A stretch of 64,000 nt of DNA from Prunus persica. Taxonomy: Eukaryota; Streptophyta; Magnoliopsida; Rosales; Rosaceae. The notes under the pieces were generated by a model that was not told the DNA's origin, searched no databases, and was given only the letters and a program-made list of their open reading frames with translations. A program made the position numbers and the translations under genes. Shown piece by piece: positions 33,033 through 45,580 of the stretch (its first letter is position 1; each line of letters opens with the position of its first letter). The DNA is taken from assembly GCF_000346465.2 (NCBI RefSeq), contig NC_034011.1, forward strand, positions 3,433,508-3,497,507, written 5' to 3'.

Positions 33033-33649
33033 GAAGAAGTTGAGATTTTAAAAAACAGAGCCGTTGTCATCAAGAAATGGTGGTTGTTCTATCACAAGTG
33101 CATAAGTTGGCGGGAGAAATAACTTGTTCGAAGCAGCTGAATATTTAAAAAGAACTACCTTTTGTTTCCTTAAAATAAAAAAAAAAAATTTAAAAATTTA
33201 AAAATTTGAAATTTTGAAGTATTTACATGTTAATATACCTTTTTTTTTTTAACTTATCATAGTTTCTCATTTCATTTAATGCATCCATCCTCTATAAGAT
33301 TTGAATTTGATATCCTCAAACAAAATAAAGACGGGGCGCCACTAGGTCAAATGATCATGATCATAAACTCAACGTACTGAATCATAATTATGTTATATTA
33401 TTACAATAGATTAACTATAACTAATATGAGTACGTTTTCAGTAGAGAATCATTCACCAGTTCCATATGATGTTGCTGTTAAACTAAAATATTATTAATGA
33501 CTTGTGGAATTGCTATTGCCTTTCAATATCGACTACTGAATTCCCGTGTCAAAATATTTATTGTTCTAGAAAAATAGATAACACAAGGCCCTATATTGTT
33601 ACATAACACACTCCATGATGTTGCTGTTCAATTTAGTGACTTTTACAAG
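33033..33649. other. PPR upstream region and CPN60 3' flank
   Basis: Both neighbours are on the minus strand, so this holds the PPR promoter and the CPN60 3' UTR. It contains long A and T runs near 33176-33255. No gene is seen. Confidence 0.5.
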
Positions 33650-36600
33650 TTAGTAGCCTCCCAAAGCATCCATATTTGGCACATGGCTGGGAGGTTTTTT
33701 CTCATTTGGTTTGTCCACCACAGCTGCCTCAGTTGTAGTCAACAGCAACGAAACACTGCAAAAGAGAACGCATACCGGTTTGAGATAGCAGAACACCACA
33801 TAACAAAAGCGTTCATCACAAAACAGACCACCCATTTCACCTGGCAGCGTCTATCAAGGCGGTTCTAATGACTTTCAGAGGATCTATGATTCCAGCCTTC
33901 ACCATGTCAACGTATTCCCCTATTCACAAGCACGGCAATTAAGTGGCAGGAAAAGAAGCGGAGAATGTTTAGAACAGCCAAACTTGCGAATAAGTTCAGA
34001 AGCTGAAACTTTGATAAGATCTCACCAAAACAATGAAAAATGATAACAAAGAAAGCATAGGAACTCAAAAGTTATTTTCTGATATCAGTTTGTTATATAA
34101 TGAACAAATTTCAAGTGCTTTTCATCTGTAATTGGGAGGAAAGTGTTTAAGAACAACTCAACTTGGCCAACATAAAGACGGAATCCTTCGTTTTAATCAA
34201 TCAAACCAAATAACAACAAAATCAAGATAGTTTAGAAACGATAGAGCTCAAGAACAGGTAATAAATGTCATAAAGTTGGCCAAGATGTAAGTATTGAAAT
34301 AAAGAAAAACAACGTAGAAAATGAAAAACCAACCTTTAGCCGCATCATAACCCAATTTAGGATCATCTTGTTCCAACAATTTACCAAGAACCAGTGGACC
34401 ATCAAAACCAGCATTTGAAACTATAGTGAACGTAGGTGCCTATTCCAAGTAAACAATATGTACACCGTCAGGAAAACTTACAAAAATAAACCCCCAAAAA
34501 GAAATGCCAAGAGACTCAATCGAAGTAAACCTTTAGAGCATTCTGGATTATTTGTACTCCTCTTCTTTGGTCTTCATTTTGCACTTGAAGGTTATCCAAA
34601 GCTTTTGTAGCATACAAGAGAGCAACACCACCACCTAAAGACAACACTCATGCTTTTATTATGCGGGGAGAGATGAAAACATATTTGACTGACAAATGGC
34701 AAAATCAACCAACCTGGCACAATACCCTCTTCCACAGCTGCTCTTGTAGCATTTAAAGCATCTGTTACCCTATCTTTCCTTTCCCCGACTTCTGCCTCAC
34801 TAACCCCTCCAACCTGTTAGAAGAAAAAGATATGTTAGTATCTGAGAGCATAAAATACGTGACACATGACAGCAATTCATAAAGGTGAATAACATACCTT
34901 GAAAACAGCAACTCCACCAGATAGCTTTGACAGCCGCTCCTGTGCTTTCTCCTTGTCAAACATGGCGGTACTCTTCTCCATTGCTGTTCTCAACTGTAAA
35001 ATATATTTAGTGTTATTAGACTGCTCAAAAACCTTCGACAGTGCTTTCTCTAATTTATCGGTTGATAATATCAGATCTACCTGAACCCTCATCATGGTCT
35101 CTCTTTAAAATTCATAAAAGTTATTTTAATCATGAATAAAGCTAAACAACTCTAAGAAAATATTAAGAATTAGCAATATTTTACAATTTTACAGATGGTT
35201 TCAGGAAGTACAATATGAGAAACCTGGGCTCTTTTGCAAAGAAAAAAAACTTGAGGAACATTTCTGAAGGATCTTCATATTCAGCAATTAATAAATCTTT
35301 TGGGTCTTTTTAACTGGAAAATCAGTTGTTTGTTCCAAGACTACTTAAGCTAGGACTTACTCCGGTGGGGAAAATACACAACAATAAAAAAAAGTAAATT
35401 TGCAGGGGGGGAAAGACACCTATTATTAAAAGGTGTGAACCTAGAAAGGCACACTACTTCCTGCTAGATGAATTAATAAGACTTTCTAAAACAACATGCA
35501 AGGTATTTCTGTTACACAAGATAAGGATTGACATGGAACAATAGCAGCAGTGTTGTTATAACTGCTTTGTAACTTTCTAACAACCTGACTCTTTAATTTG
35601 GATTGTCATTGTCAGCATACAAGATTTATCATAAGGCAGTCCTCGGATCTAAAGCATGCATTCCAAAACACAAAGACAAGGAGAAATGATGCCCCTGAAG
35701 AAGGGGCCAAACAGTCGCTCATCTCAGTTGAGTTGAAATAGAGTTCTGTTCAGTATGAGAGAAACCTATGCCTGTATAAATATTTAGTGAACGATAGTAT
35801 CATTCAGTAGAACCAGATGAATAAAAATAGTGGTTAATGTTATAGTTAATCAAGCGCAAGAATTTGCGGAAAATTTTAAATTACATGCATATAACTAATT
35901 TAAGGACATATTCAAATTTTTACATCAAGTTATAATTCTAAAACAAAAACACACTGTGATTCACATAATCGACAATAAGATGTACGAGAAATACATATGA
36001 CTAATATATCAATAGAAGTTTAACTGACAACATTAGAAAAGGGAAATCTATGTAAGGGCATACCTCCTCACATCTTTCTTCAATCTGTTTCTTATCCCCA
36101 CCTCCATGTAGAATGATGGTGTCGTCAAGAGAGACAGTCACCTGTTTTAAATTTGGTCATGGGTTGCCAGACATAAGTAAAACATATCATGCAGTGAAAA
36201 TGCACACCTTTTTTGCAGTACCAAGCATTTCAAACTGGACTTTGTCGAGAGTTAAACCACGATCTTCGGTGATAACCTGTATAACGAATGCATAATTACA
36301 CTACTACAACTTACAAGTCAACATGTATATAATATAATGCTTTGAAACTGTATTACCTCGCCCCCAGTAAGAACGGCGAGATCGTCTAAATTAGCTTTCC
36401 TGTTTTCCCCAAAACCAGGAGCTTTGATAGCACAAACCTAACAATATTCCACTTGTCACAATAGTGCATGTTGACATGAAAAAGTACAAAATTTATGTCA
36501 AAACATCATGCTAATTGGAAAACATCAAATGTAAAACATATGTATAGATACTCGCCAATACAATACACTATTCATCCATTCATAATATGAGTAAGGAAAA

Positions 36601-39600
36601 ATTTAGGACCCTAGTTTAAGAGATATACTTTGTAATATTTTAATTTTTTTAGTAGTTCCCTGCAAACAATTTCCTTTCATGTTATAATAATTCTTCAACT
36701 CATATGGTTTCATTCAAAACAATCCCTTAGGGTTTCTAGGCAGATAATAAATCACACTTCCCAAGAAAAAATGCAGAAATGCTTACGTATGTAGAAATGC
36801 AGCCATGCATGCATGAAAACATATATGATATATATACATCACTGATATTTCTTCTCTCATACTATGATGGGACATATGCTTCTTGTATCATCTGATGCAT
36901 GATGAACCTTGCACAGTAAGTCAAAAGCACACCTTAACCCCAGCATGATGTTTGTTGAGTATTAGCATAGCAAGTGGATCACCTTCGACATCCTCGGCCA
37001 CAATAAGAAGTGGTCTAAGTTTCTGTTTAAAATTAGATGGAAAGAGGAACAAGAGATGAATATCTTATCTATATTTCAAATGATTATTTACTCACCGTTG
37101 AACATAAAAGGTAAACAATCAGAAACATGCTACTTACATTTACTGCCAGCTCTAGTATTTTCACAAGTGAATTCAGGTCCGAAATTTTCTTTTCATAAAT
37201 GAGGATCAGTGGGTTTTCCAGTTCCTGCAGACATGAAAATTGTAACTTCCATATTGCAGGTCAAATTAAATTATAAGTTAAGAGATTACATTGGTGAAAT
37301 AAAGATCAAGCACGAAGGAAAGAAGAAAAAACAATAAAGACAGCATGTTACTTTTTACAAAAGTTTACAATTGAGTAGCCTCAAAACTATGGCAGAAACA
37401 AACACAAAATGACCACAGATATATAAACTGATGACAAGGTAGATAAAGCATAAACCTTCAACTCAATAAAGGCGAGAATACATAAGCAACTACATGAACA
37501 GGAACGTCACAAGAGTCCAAGACCAAAGTTAAGTCCGTGAATAGTAGGGTAAATATGGCCAGGTTGAGATATTTTCAGACCCTCAGGTGCTAAGAGATAT
37601 TTTAAAAAAAATTAATGTAAATTTTCTTTTTAAGGAATATAAAGACAAGCAAAAGTTCACAATAATCCATTAGCAAATATTTAGTGCTGACTTTGTTGTA
37701 TCATAATTAGGAATAGGAACTAATCCACATTTCTGCTTACAGCAAATATCTGAACTTACACATTTCTGAGTCTTTTGGTCAGTGATAAAGTAAGGAGAAA
37801 TGTAGCCTCTGCCTAGCTTCATCCCTTCCACCACTTCCAATTCATTATCCAAAGTATTCCCATCCTACAAAAATATGAAAATTTGAGGAACCATAACAAA
37901 CAACTCACATGTTTGTTAAAAATAATAATTTATAAAATAAAAATAAAACGATGCTCACGGCAACAGTAATGACTCCTTCCTTCCCCACTTTCTCCATTGC
38001 TCTTGCTATCAGCTCTCCAATCTCTCGTTCACCATTTGCAGAAATAGTAGCAACCTATTTCATAATATTATTCAAGCCGGAATGTCCAATAAAACAATGA
38101 TTGAGACATGTAGTGCAACTTGTTTGTCATATGAAAATCCAGTAAGAGCAATCAACAATATGCATGAGCACAAACACTTCAAACCATTCACCTAAGCTTT
38201 AATTGGTATTTCAATGGAGAAACTATGATAATACCCTCAGCATGTTTCGAAAGGCTGCCCTGCTCTTGTTTCTATGGAAAGACCCGTCATACAAGATACA
38301 GTGTAGTTAACGAGACTGATAAAGAGCACAACTTTCACTGAACTTATAGGAAATAGATTTTATCAATTACCAAAACTAAAGAAATTTTTTAAAGTGTATC
38401 CCCATCTATTTCCTGTCCTCATAGGAGGATCTGTATAATATGGTTTGGGATTTCAACATTTTTTTTCCAAGAAGTCACATCACCTGTGTAATCTCGTCTG
38501 GTGTGCTTATCATCAATGCTCTGCTTTTCAGATCAGAAACAACAGCATCAACTGCCATATTGATACCAATGCGCAAATCCATTGCATTTACCCCAGCAGC
38601 TATTGACTTGCAACCTTCTGTGAGTATTGCTTGGGTCAGGACAGTTGCACAAGTCGTACCTGGAATACGATGATCAACACCTCTCCGAGAAAGACTTTAA
38701 TATTTTAATTTACATGACCAATTTTGACATTTGAGCTTCCATTGTGCAACTAAAGTGAAGTCCCTGAGTCAGGAGGCCTATTCCTTAACCTCAAATTTAG
38801 TTATGTTTATGAGATAGATTTGAGAAAGAAGTACCGTCTCCTGCAGCAGTATTAGTAGCTTTAGCAACCTGCTTCACAAGATCGGCACCCACATTCTTGT
38901 ACTTTCCCTTGAAACTAATGCTTTTCGCAACAGTAACACCATCCTTTGTGACCTTTGGATCCTTGTGACTGTTCTCAATTATCACATATCGACCCTGAAT
39001 CAATCAACCAGCATGAGACAAAAGATAAAACCTCAGTGATTTTTCATTTCACTTTCGCTGTAAGAAATCAAATCTAGGACTACAAAGAATTCACTTCAAC
39101 CATCAGCTACACGAGATTTGGTTCTCACTACTGTTCCTTGTTCATGCAACTTATATTTATACTAGTAAAGAAATGTCCATTACACATTGAGCTCCACGGG
39201 AAATTATATTAATGAAGTATGACCCAAAAAAAACCACCTAGATAGAAATGTAAGAATATTAATCCATTACCTTTGGTCCCATTGTAACTTTGACAGCCTC
39301 TGCCACCTCTGAGACACCTTGCAACAAAGCGGCGCGAGCCCCAACCCCGAAACTGATATCTTTTGCCACATAATTCCTATTACATATAACCCTACTACAT
39401 ACCTTTCCAAATCACATCAACAACCAGCAAAAGAAAAAGTTCATAACCATCAGTCAGCAATGCATTGATGAACAAAAAACATTCAATAAAGAAATTTCAG
39501 AAAACTTGGAGTCTTTCATATTAAATCACCCAACTTAATCAATCAATCAAATTATGATCCTTCAAATATAACCATATGCTCCGTTTGGTTTTTAAGAAAA

Positions 39601-39920
39601 TGCACGAAAAGAAACCAAACTAAATTTACAAACTTTGTGGTCATATTGAGCTTCTTATCATATGACAGTGCGAAACCAAGTTCATGTTTCATTTCCCAGA
39701 AACCAAATAATAGCATGAACACTAAAAATGCAACATTCCCTTTGCCGCAAACTTTCCCAGAAGAGTTTCAAGAAAGAAGAAATGTAAAGCAAAATAGTAT
39801 GAAATGCCATGAATGAAAATGGAATTTGTGAGCAAAAAAGAACAGAAAGTTAGTAGCTACCAATTTCCTGGAAGTAGAAGAAGCGACGGAAGACGCTGAT
39901 TTTGAAGCTATTCGATACAT
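33650..39920 (-). CDS. Mitochondrial chaperonin CPN60/HSP60-like, 17 exons, 574 aa
   Basis: Group I chaperonin subunit that folds imported proteins in the mitochondrial matrix. Exons in coding order: 39861-39920, 39271-39402, 38835-38994, 38484-38659, 37959-38054, 37760-37864, 37138-37224, 36933-37022, 36357-36437, 36208-36276, 36064-36141, 34898-34993, 34714-34813, 34531-34634, 34334-34439, 33841-33919, 33650-33755. All phases close, giving 1725 nt. The N-terminus [20 protein letters not shown] is a presequence; an in-frame ATG at 39971 would add 17 residues. Hallmarks: VTMGPKGRYVIIE, nucleotide-binding [23 protein letters not shown], and the cpn60 signature [12 protein letters not shown]. 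The tail ends MDALGGY and lacks the GGM repeats usual in HSP60. This and the length resemble the Arabidopsis CPN60-like 2 type (At3g13860), so it is likely that paralogue. Intron 11 (34994-36063) is unusually long, with no gene seen in it. Confidence 0.94.
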
Positions 39921-40048
39921 GGCCGGAATTGCTCTCACAGAGACACTGATGAGGGTGATGAGCGTCTGCAAAGAAAAACAGTGTTTTGGGTTTGAAAGTC
40001 AGGGGCTTTAGTAGGGTTTTAGCCTTTTAGAATGAGTAAATTTGGGTT

Positions 40049-40100
40049 TGGGCTTGGGCTTGCAATTAAGATTTATAAGCCTGTTGAGGCATATTGGGCC
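40049..40100 (-). promoter_or_regulatory. Site II (TGGGCY) cluster upstream of CPN60
   Basis: TGGGCT occurs at 40049-40054 and 40055-40060 and TGGGCC at 40095-40100, about 130-180 bp upstream of the CPN60 ATG. Site II clusters are common in promoters of nuclear genes for mitochondrial proteins, which fits this gene. Function is inferred. Confidence 0.5.
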
Positions 40101-42487
40101 TCTTGAGATTTATGACCAATGGTTTTCTGTTATTTTATTTCCTTTTTGTTTTTCTCGTAACGTTAATGTATCATCATCAAGAGAAATTATTGTATGATAG
40201 TAAATTTTCGTTTGGTGTTATCAATTTATGTGTTATACTATGGACAAGTGACGAGTTTATAAAGTGTCGATAAATATAAACATGTTATAGTCACATCACA
40301 ACCAAAAATGATTAGATGTATCACCATGCTCCACATTCACTACATATAAGATCATTGTATTTTATTAAAAATTTAACCATAAATAATATGGGACCATGTT
40401 TATGGTGACATTTGGTAATCATATATAATTCAATATGTTATATTATCAGACTGTTGATTGAATAGTCTCGTCATATAAATAAAGCTGATGTGCCCTTGGC
40501 AACAGCCAAAAGTGAAATGCAAGCTGCACACATAAATTAAACGAAAAATAGTGGCATCTCAAGAAGAAGAATCGCCGTCTCTATGACTACATCTTCTTTA
40601 ATTGTCCTCTTTCTTGTAGTAGTGTTGTTATTATGCTTTGCTGTTTTGTGGACCTTGTATTTCTCTCGGCTTTTTGCCTAATTGTTATAAAATTTCATCT
40701 TTCAAACCCCAAAAAAAAAGGAAGAAAAGAAAAGAAAAAGGAAATGGTGCGAGGTTAGATATTCATCCCCAGCATGATGTGTCATACTCATTTGTATGCC
40801 AAGTTTAGTTTGATAAGATAAAGCACTTTATAATTAGTGGCAATAATGCTTCTTCTTGCACATCACAATCAAAGATAACAATTATTATTAGCATTCGTCA
40901 CCAAACACCAGCTTTATTATATCTACTGGTCATAAACATCGCTTGTAATGTAGTCTTGTTATTTCTACAATCTCAAAACGGTCATGTGAATGTGAATTCT
41001 TTGGTCAGAAAATGTGAATTCTATGTACAAAGTGAATCTTCCTTCCAATAAAAAAGAATTGTACGATACATTAAGTGATCAGTTGAGATGGTAAACGAAT
41101 AAAAACTTTGGATGAAATTGCACAAATGATGGGATTCTTTATGGGTAGTGAAAATTGGTCAACAAAGTGCTCACTAGGTTATACCCATTGAGGGAATTTG
41201 CTATTGATGATGAATTTGTGCATTTGTCAAGTCAACTTGGTATATCCTACAAAACAAACTAAGCTATACGTGTGTAAAGGTTCGTCTCAATTTAAGTTTC
41301 TAATGATATATGAATCTATACGTGTGTAAAGTTTCACCTCAATTTAAATTTCTAATGATATATTCATTTTTGGATAAAAACTGATACGGCAATGATTCAT
41401 TTGTTTTCATTCTACGTTTTTTCTAGACCATGAATGATGAAACAGTCATGACATATTTGTAGCACATGCTATTCAGTCATTGTTAGCAGAGGAAGTGCTT
41501 TCCATGTTTCCAAACACAACATGCACGGCAGGCCAAAGCACTTCCTTTACCTAGAAAAATACTTTTGGGGCCCATCCTCACTGTTCAAACTTCAAAATTC
41601 AACTTCAATTATTGAAGCCGCGCCCACCGACACAAATATCAAATTTTTACTTGCACATTACACAAACTTAAATACAAACTGAACTAAATTGCTTATTTTT
41701 CCTGGCATAACTGACATGAAAATGCAAAATAATGCCCACAACTGAAAGAAAGAAAAAAAAAAACTTGTTTCCATCTTTTTATTTCAGTTTTGTAAACTAC
41801 TGTATGTAAAACCCAATTTTATTTTTCTGAATATATATTTTACCCACGAAAGAATCCAAATATCAAGATCTGGCCTAATGCGAGACTGAAAAAAATGAAA
41901 AAGGAGTTGAGTTTGTGGTTTGCTACCTACCGTTTGTGGTTGGGGACTCTACTAACCCGAGGATAAGGAGTGTGCTTTGTTCGACTTCACTTGCCTAAAG
42001 TCAAGGTTAATAGCTCAAAACCACCTTTCATCCGGGAAGATTTTAATCAAACAACTAATCACTTTAATGCCTCATTTAGTTACAAATCCACACTGCTACT
42101 AGGCTCCGCAATTTCCTTTTTCTTTTCGCATCTACAAGAGTATTTGACTTTTTTCCCAAACTGCATGTTTGCACATGTACAGTTCATAATACGACTAAAT
42201 GGAAAAGTGTGATCATATACTTCTTGAAACAGATAATACCTAGCTAATACACAAACAATTTCTTAATACAACAACTTAACAACTTGCTTTCTAACACAAT
42301 ATACAATATCAACCACCACCCTTTCTTCCATTAACAAAACATAAGAAAAAATAATCACAAAATTAAATTCGCAAAAATATAAGACAAATAATACAAAATC
42401 TTTGAAAGAAAACAAAACAAAAAATTATATCACACACCTTTTTTTCTTTTCCTTTTCTTTCTTTAATTTTGCAAATTCAATTTCCCC
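40101..42487. other. Spacer between CPN60 and the NHL gene
   Basis: No gene recognised. At 40570-40745 a stretch reading gctttgctgttttgtgg, then ggctttttgcctaattgtta and an A run at 40709-40719 looks like the 3' end of an old LINE, at low certainty. The last few hundred bases are the NHL 3' flank. Confidence 0.5.
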
Positions 42488-43252
42488 TCACACGGTCCAT
42501 TTCCAGATCTTGACTCTAACGTCAACCTTACACTTAGCGTTGGAAGTAGAAGCAGTGGCAGGAGCTTTAGCAGTTGGAAGAGAAGTAACCCTAATCCCCT
42601 CACACTTAACCCTAATTCCAATTCTTGGAGTCTTCAGCCCAAGCACCTTCACTCTCACTTTAGTGTCCAACCGGACCTTCAATGGCAGCCCACTTTTGCT
42701 CTTAATGTCAGCCTTCAAAGCACTCACTTCACTGCTCTGAAGCTCTTTCCCGCTGCTCGCGATCTTTGCCTTCAACAGCGTCGTGTTCTTCTTCCCATGC
42801 ACAAAGGAAGGTATGATTCCGTCGCCGATGTCGACGTCGTTGGAGTAGATGGAGATGGCCATGGGGTTGTAGATGAACACGAGTTTCTTGTTAGGGTTTC
42901 GAGCGGTGATGTTCAGGTTGAAGCTGGAGGTGAGGTGGGAGTTGGTGGTGAAGTTTAAGGTTTGGAGCTTGAGGGAGGTAACGGAGAAGGAAGGGCGGTG
43001 GGGGCGGTAGAAGACGTAGAAGGCGGCGCTGAGGGCGGCTACGATGACGAGCTGGAGTAGGATGAGGAAGATGATCCAGAGGCAGCAGGAGCAGCAGCGG
43101 CTTCGGCTGCGGCGGCGGTGGTGGGGTTGGGGACGGTAGGCTGGGCGCGTGTTGCTGTAGAGTTGGGCCTTAGTGGCGGGGAAGGCGGGGTTGGCTGCTG
43201 TGGCGGGGGCCGCAGTAGCCGGTTTCGCTGTAGGATACACTCTGTCTGCCAT
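42488..43252 (-). CDS. NDR1/HIN1-like (LEA_2 domain) membrane protein, 254 aa
   Basis: NHL proteins are plant plasma-membrane proteins linked to defence and stress. The start used is ATG 43252 (MADRVYPTAKPATAAPATAA). An ATG at 43327 in the same frame would add 25 Ser/Leu-rich residues that look like leader. Residues 1-50 are Ala/Pro-rich and cytosolic-looking. HRRRSRSRCCSCCLWIIFLI marks a basic and Cys-rich stop before one membrane helix (about 57-82), followed by YRPHRPSFSV as usual in NHLs. The LEA_2 fold contains NLNITARNPNKKLVFIYNP with several N-glycosylation sequons. The C-terminus ends KCKVDVRVKIWKWTV. Single exon. Confidence 0.88.
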   Translation of the reverse strand: MADRVYPTAKPATAAPATAANPAFPATKAQLYSNTRPAYRPQPHHRRRSRSRCCSCCLWIIFLILLQLVIVAALSAAFYVFYRPHRPSFSVTSLKLQTLNFTTNSHLTSSFNLNITARNPNKKLVFIYNPMAISIYSNDVDIGDGIIPSFVHGKKNTTLLKAKIASSGKELQSSEVSALKADIKSKSGLPLKVRLDTKVRVKVLGLKTPRIGIRVKCEGIRVTSLPTAKAPATASTSNAKCKVDVRVKIWKWTV

Positions 43253-43448
43253 GGTGTTTGTGTAGGAGAGAGAGAGAGATGGCGAAGGTGTTTGATAATT
43301 TTTTTTGAGAGACAAAGGAAGGGACAAAAGTGTTTGCTTTTGTATTCGGGAGAGGAGATAAAGCTGGCTTGGTTCACAGAGAGAGAGATGTTTGTGGCTT
43401 GTTTTGGAGCCTAGAGAGAGTAAAGAAAAAAGGTAGGTGTTGTTGGGT

Positions 43449-43486
<38 letters not shown>

Positions 43487-44670
43487 GTGGTGATGCAAGG
43501 TGGAATGGCAATTGGTAAAGAGAGAGGAAGGGAGATAGCAACATTATAACCAAAAGCCTAATTAATAATCTTTAGATCATGCCCACACTTGTCATGGGCG
43601 CGTGGTGAACAGATTTGTATTTTCTTATATGAGAAGAATTCGTACTTGAATCTGATCAGTTCGTTGCAACTTGCAATTGTAACTTTGGATTTTTTTTCCT
43701 ATAACCTTTACCGATGCCCTACGCCTCTTGCATATTGTTCAATCCAAAATGAATTTTTTTTTTGTAAGTCTGTACTAAGCTTTTATACAATAATACTAAT
43801 TTTATTCAGTCAATTGTAATTGTAGAGAATCATGGTAATTGTAAAGAGTCTTCTTCACTTATGCATCACCTTATATTCTCTTGTCTCTTAGATAAGGTGA
43901 GAATCTGTATTGAGAGTGTATTTGCGGCAATGGAAGGGATTCCTAATTATACATGCATCACTCCAAAGCCTTGCATATCAAGAAGCATTCGAGTATCCTT
44001 TTTGCATTAGACTAGGTTTGTTTCAATACATATTGTACTAGAAATCCTATTAACACTTGTGTTATACTTTAATAAGCTCTGTTCAAGTGTTTATCTTATA
44101 AGGTTAAGTTATATTCCCTAATCGATAAAAATACTCGAGTCCTCTTAGGATTAGAAGATCATCTTTCATGGACTAAGACAATAAATTATCTTATATTTTT
44201 TTCCCGAGAAAATCATCACGCTTGCTCATGAATGAATTGATGTATTTGTTCTGCGTAATATATAATTAGTCAGTCTATTGAATAACGCAGGTACATTGTT
44301 CTTTCATGGGAATATAAGAAGAATTGATGATGCTGATTTCCAAAAAAGAAAAGAATAATTGATGTGTAAGAGACAAAAATAACATGTTTAAGTAAGTTTA
44401 ATTGATTAAATTTGGCAATAATAGAGTGCATCACACGCGCCTAGATGAAATTAACCAAACATACAGATATCGATCTCCATCTCACCTGCTTTTGGACTGA
44501 GTCTCTCACACACACAGAGCTGCGTATGGCACACGTGTGAAGATGATGTCCACTGTTCATCATGGAAGTGGAGGACAATTTTTCCACGACACAGATGTAT
44601 CATCTACTTCTTTTACATGTAGGCATCCCTTAAATAATTATTTGTGGGCTCACTTTATATTCATATTGTA

Positions 44671-44820
44671 TTTCATAACAAATACAATCATATACTTTTA
44701 TAATTAATTTAAGTATGATAAAATACGCGATTAAACATTTTAAAAAAGATTGTGTATACCAACAATATGTATTTAATGAATGTTTAAAATTTATCTAAGA
44801 AGGTGGTTTAGAGAGTCTGT
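44671..44820. repeat. Direct repeat, copy 1 (partner at 45438-45580)
   Basis: The block from tttcataacaaatacaatca through ggtggtttagagagtctgt is repeated about 760 bp downstream at an estimated 90% identity by eye. The flanks beyond both copies differ. The repeat has no clear TG..CA ends, so it is not a confident small LTR. Confidence 0.8.
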
Positions 44821-44849
44821 ATAAGGAGTGTAACTTGTAGTTTTTTACG

Positions 44850-45040
44850 GCCATGCTCTTAGGAGGACCGCCGGGGGGAGGGTGGGGTTGTTGTGTGTGT
44901 GTGTGTTGAGGACGACCACTACGCTTCGTTTGGTGTAGAGTACTCGCCTAATTCTCTAGAGTTTGTGCCCAATTTTTGTACATGTTACCCCTTTTTTCTT
45001 CATTAATAAAATACTGTTGCCCTTGTGTTTCAAAAAAAAA
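44850..45040 (+). mobile_element. Possible 5'-truncated LINE 3' end with poly-A
   Basis: The sequence ends ttcattaataaaatactgtt, then gcccttgtgtttc and a run of A. This is the usual wording of plant LINE 3' tails. It lies between the two direct repeats. No reverse-transcriptase frame is included and no target duplication is certain. Confidence 0.4.
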
Positions 45041-45437
45041 TAAATAAATAATTATGACTCATCAAATAAATGAAGACGATATTTCAAGAAAAAACTAAAA
45101 TGATAACTATTAATTGAGTCGTTAAATAATTTTGAATTAAAGTGAGATTTTTTTGAATTGATATCTTTAAGGGAATACATGAAAAATAGATAATTCAGAT
45201 TATTAAATATAATACAAAGTAGGCACTGCAAATATCCGTGAATTGAAGCTCCCCTGATAACGTATTTATATATAACCTTGTTGCAAGACTTGGCTTCTGG
45301 TACAGTTATTAATCATGAAGAAGAGGTCAAGCTTGTATATTTGTTAATTTACTCCTGACCGGCCCTTAATCTATAATACGTATTATTGACACTTGATTGA
45401 ATCATGTGACATATTATTGTCACACACATGATTCTAT

Positions 45438-45580
45438 TTTCATAACAAATACAATCATATAATTAATTTAAGTACGATAAAATAGGTGATTAAACATTTT
45501 AAAAAATATTGTGTATACCAACAATGTGTATTTAATGAATGTTTAAAATTTATCTAAGGAGGTGGTTTAGAGAGTCTGTT
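45438..45580. repeat. Direct repeat, copy 2 (partner at 44671-44820)
   Basis: Second copy of the block at 44671-44820, with scattered substitutions and a deletion of about 8 bp near 45460. Confidence 0.8.

Noticed and set aside
34877..35095. Open frame extending CPN60 exon 12 into the next intron upstream
   Set aside because: Only the [21 protein letters not shown] part is homologous to chaperonin; the remainder continues through a good acceptor site into intron sequence.
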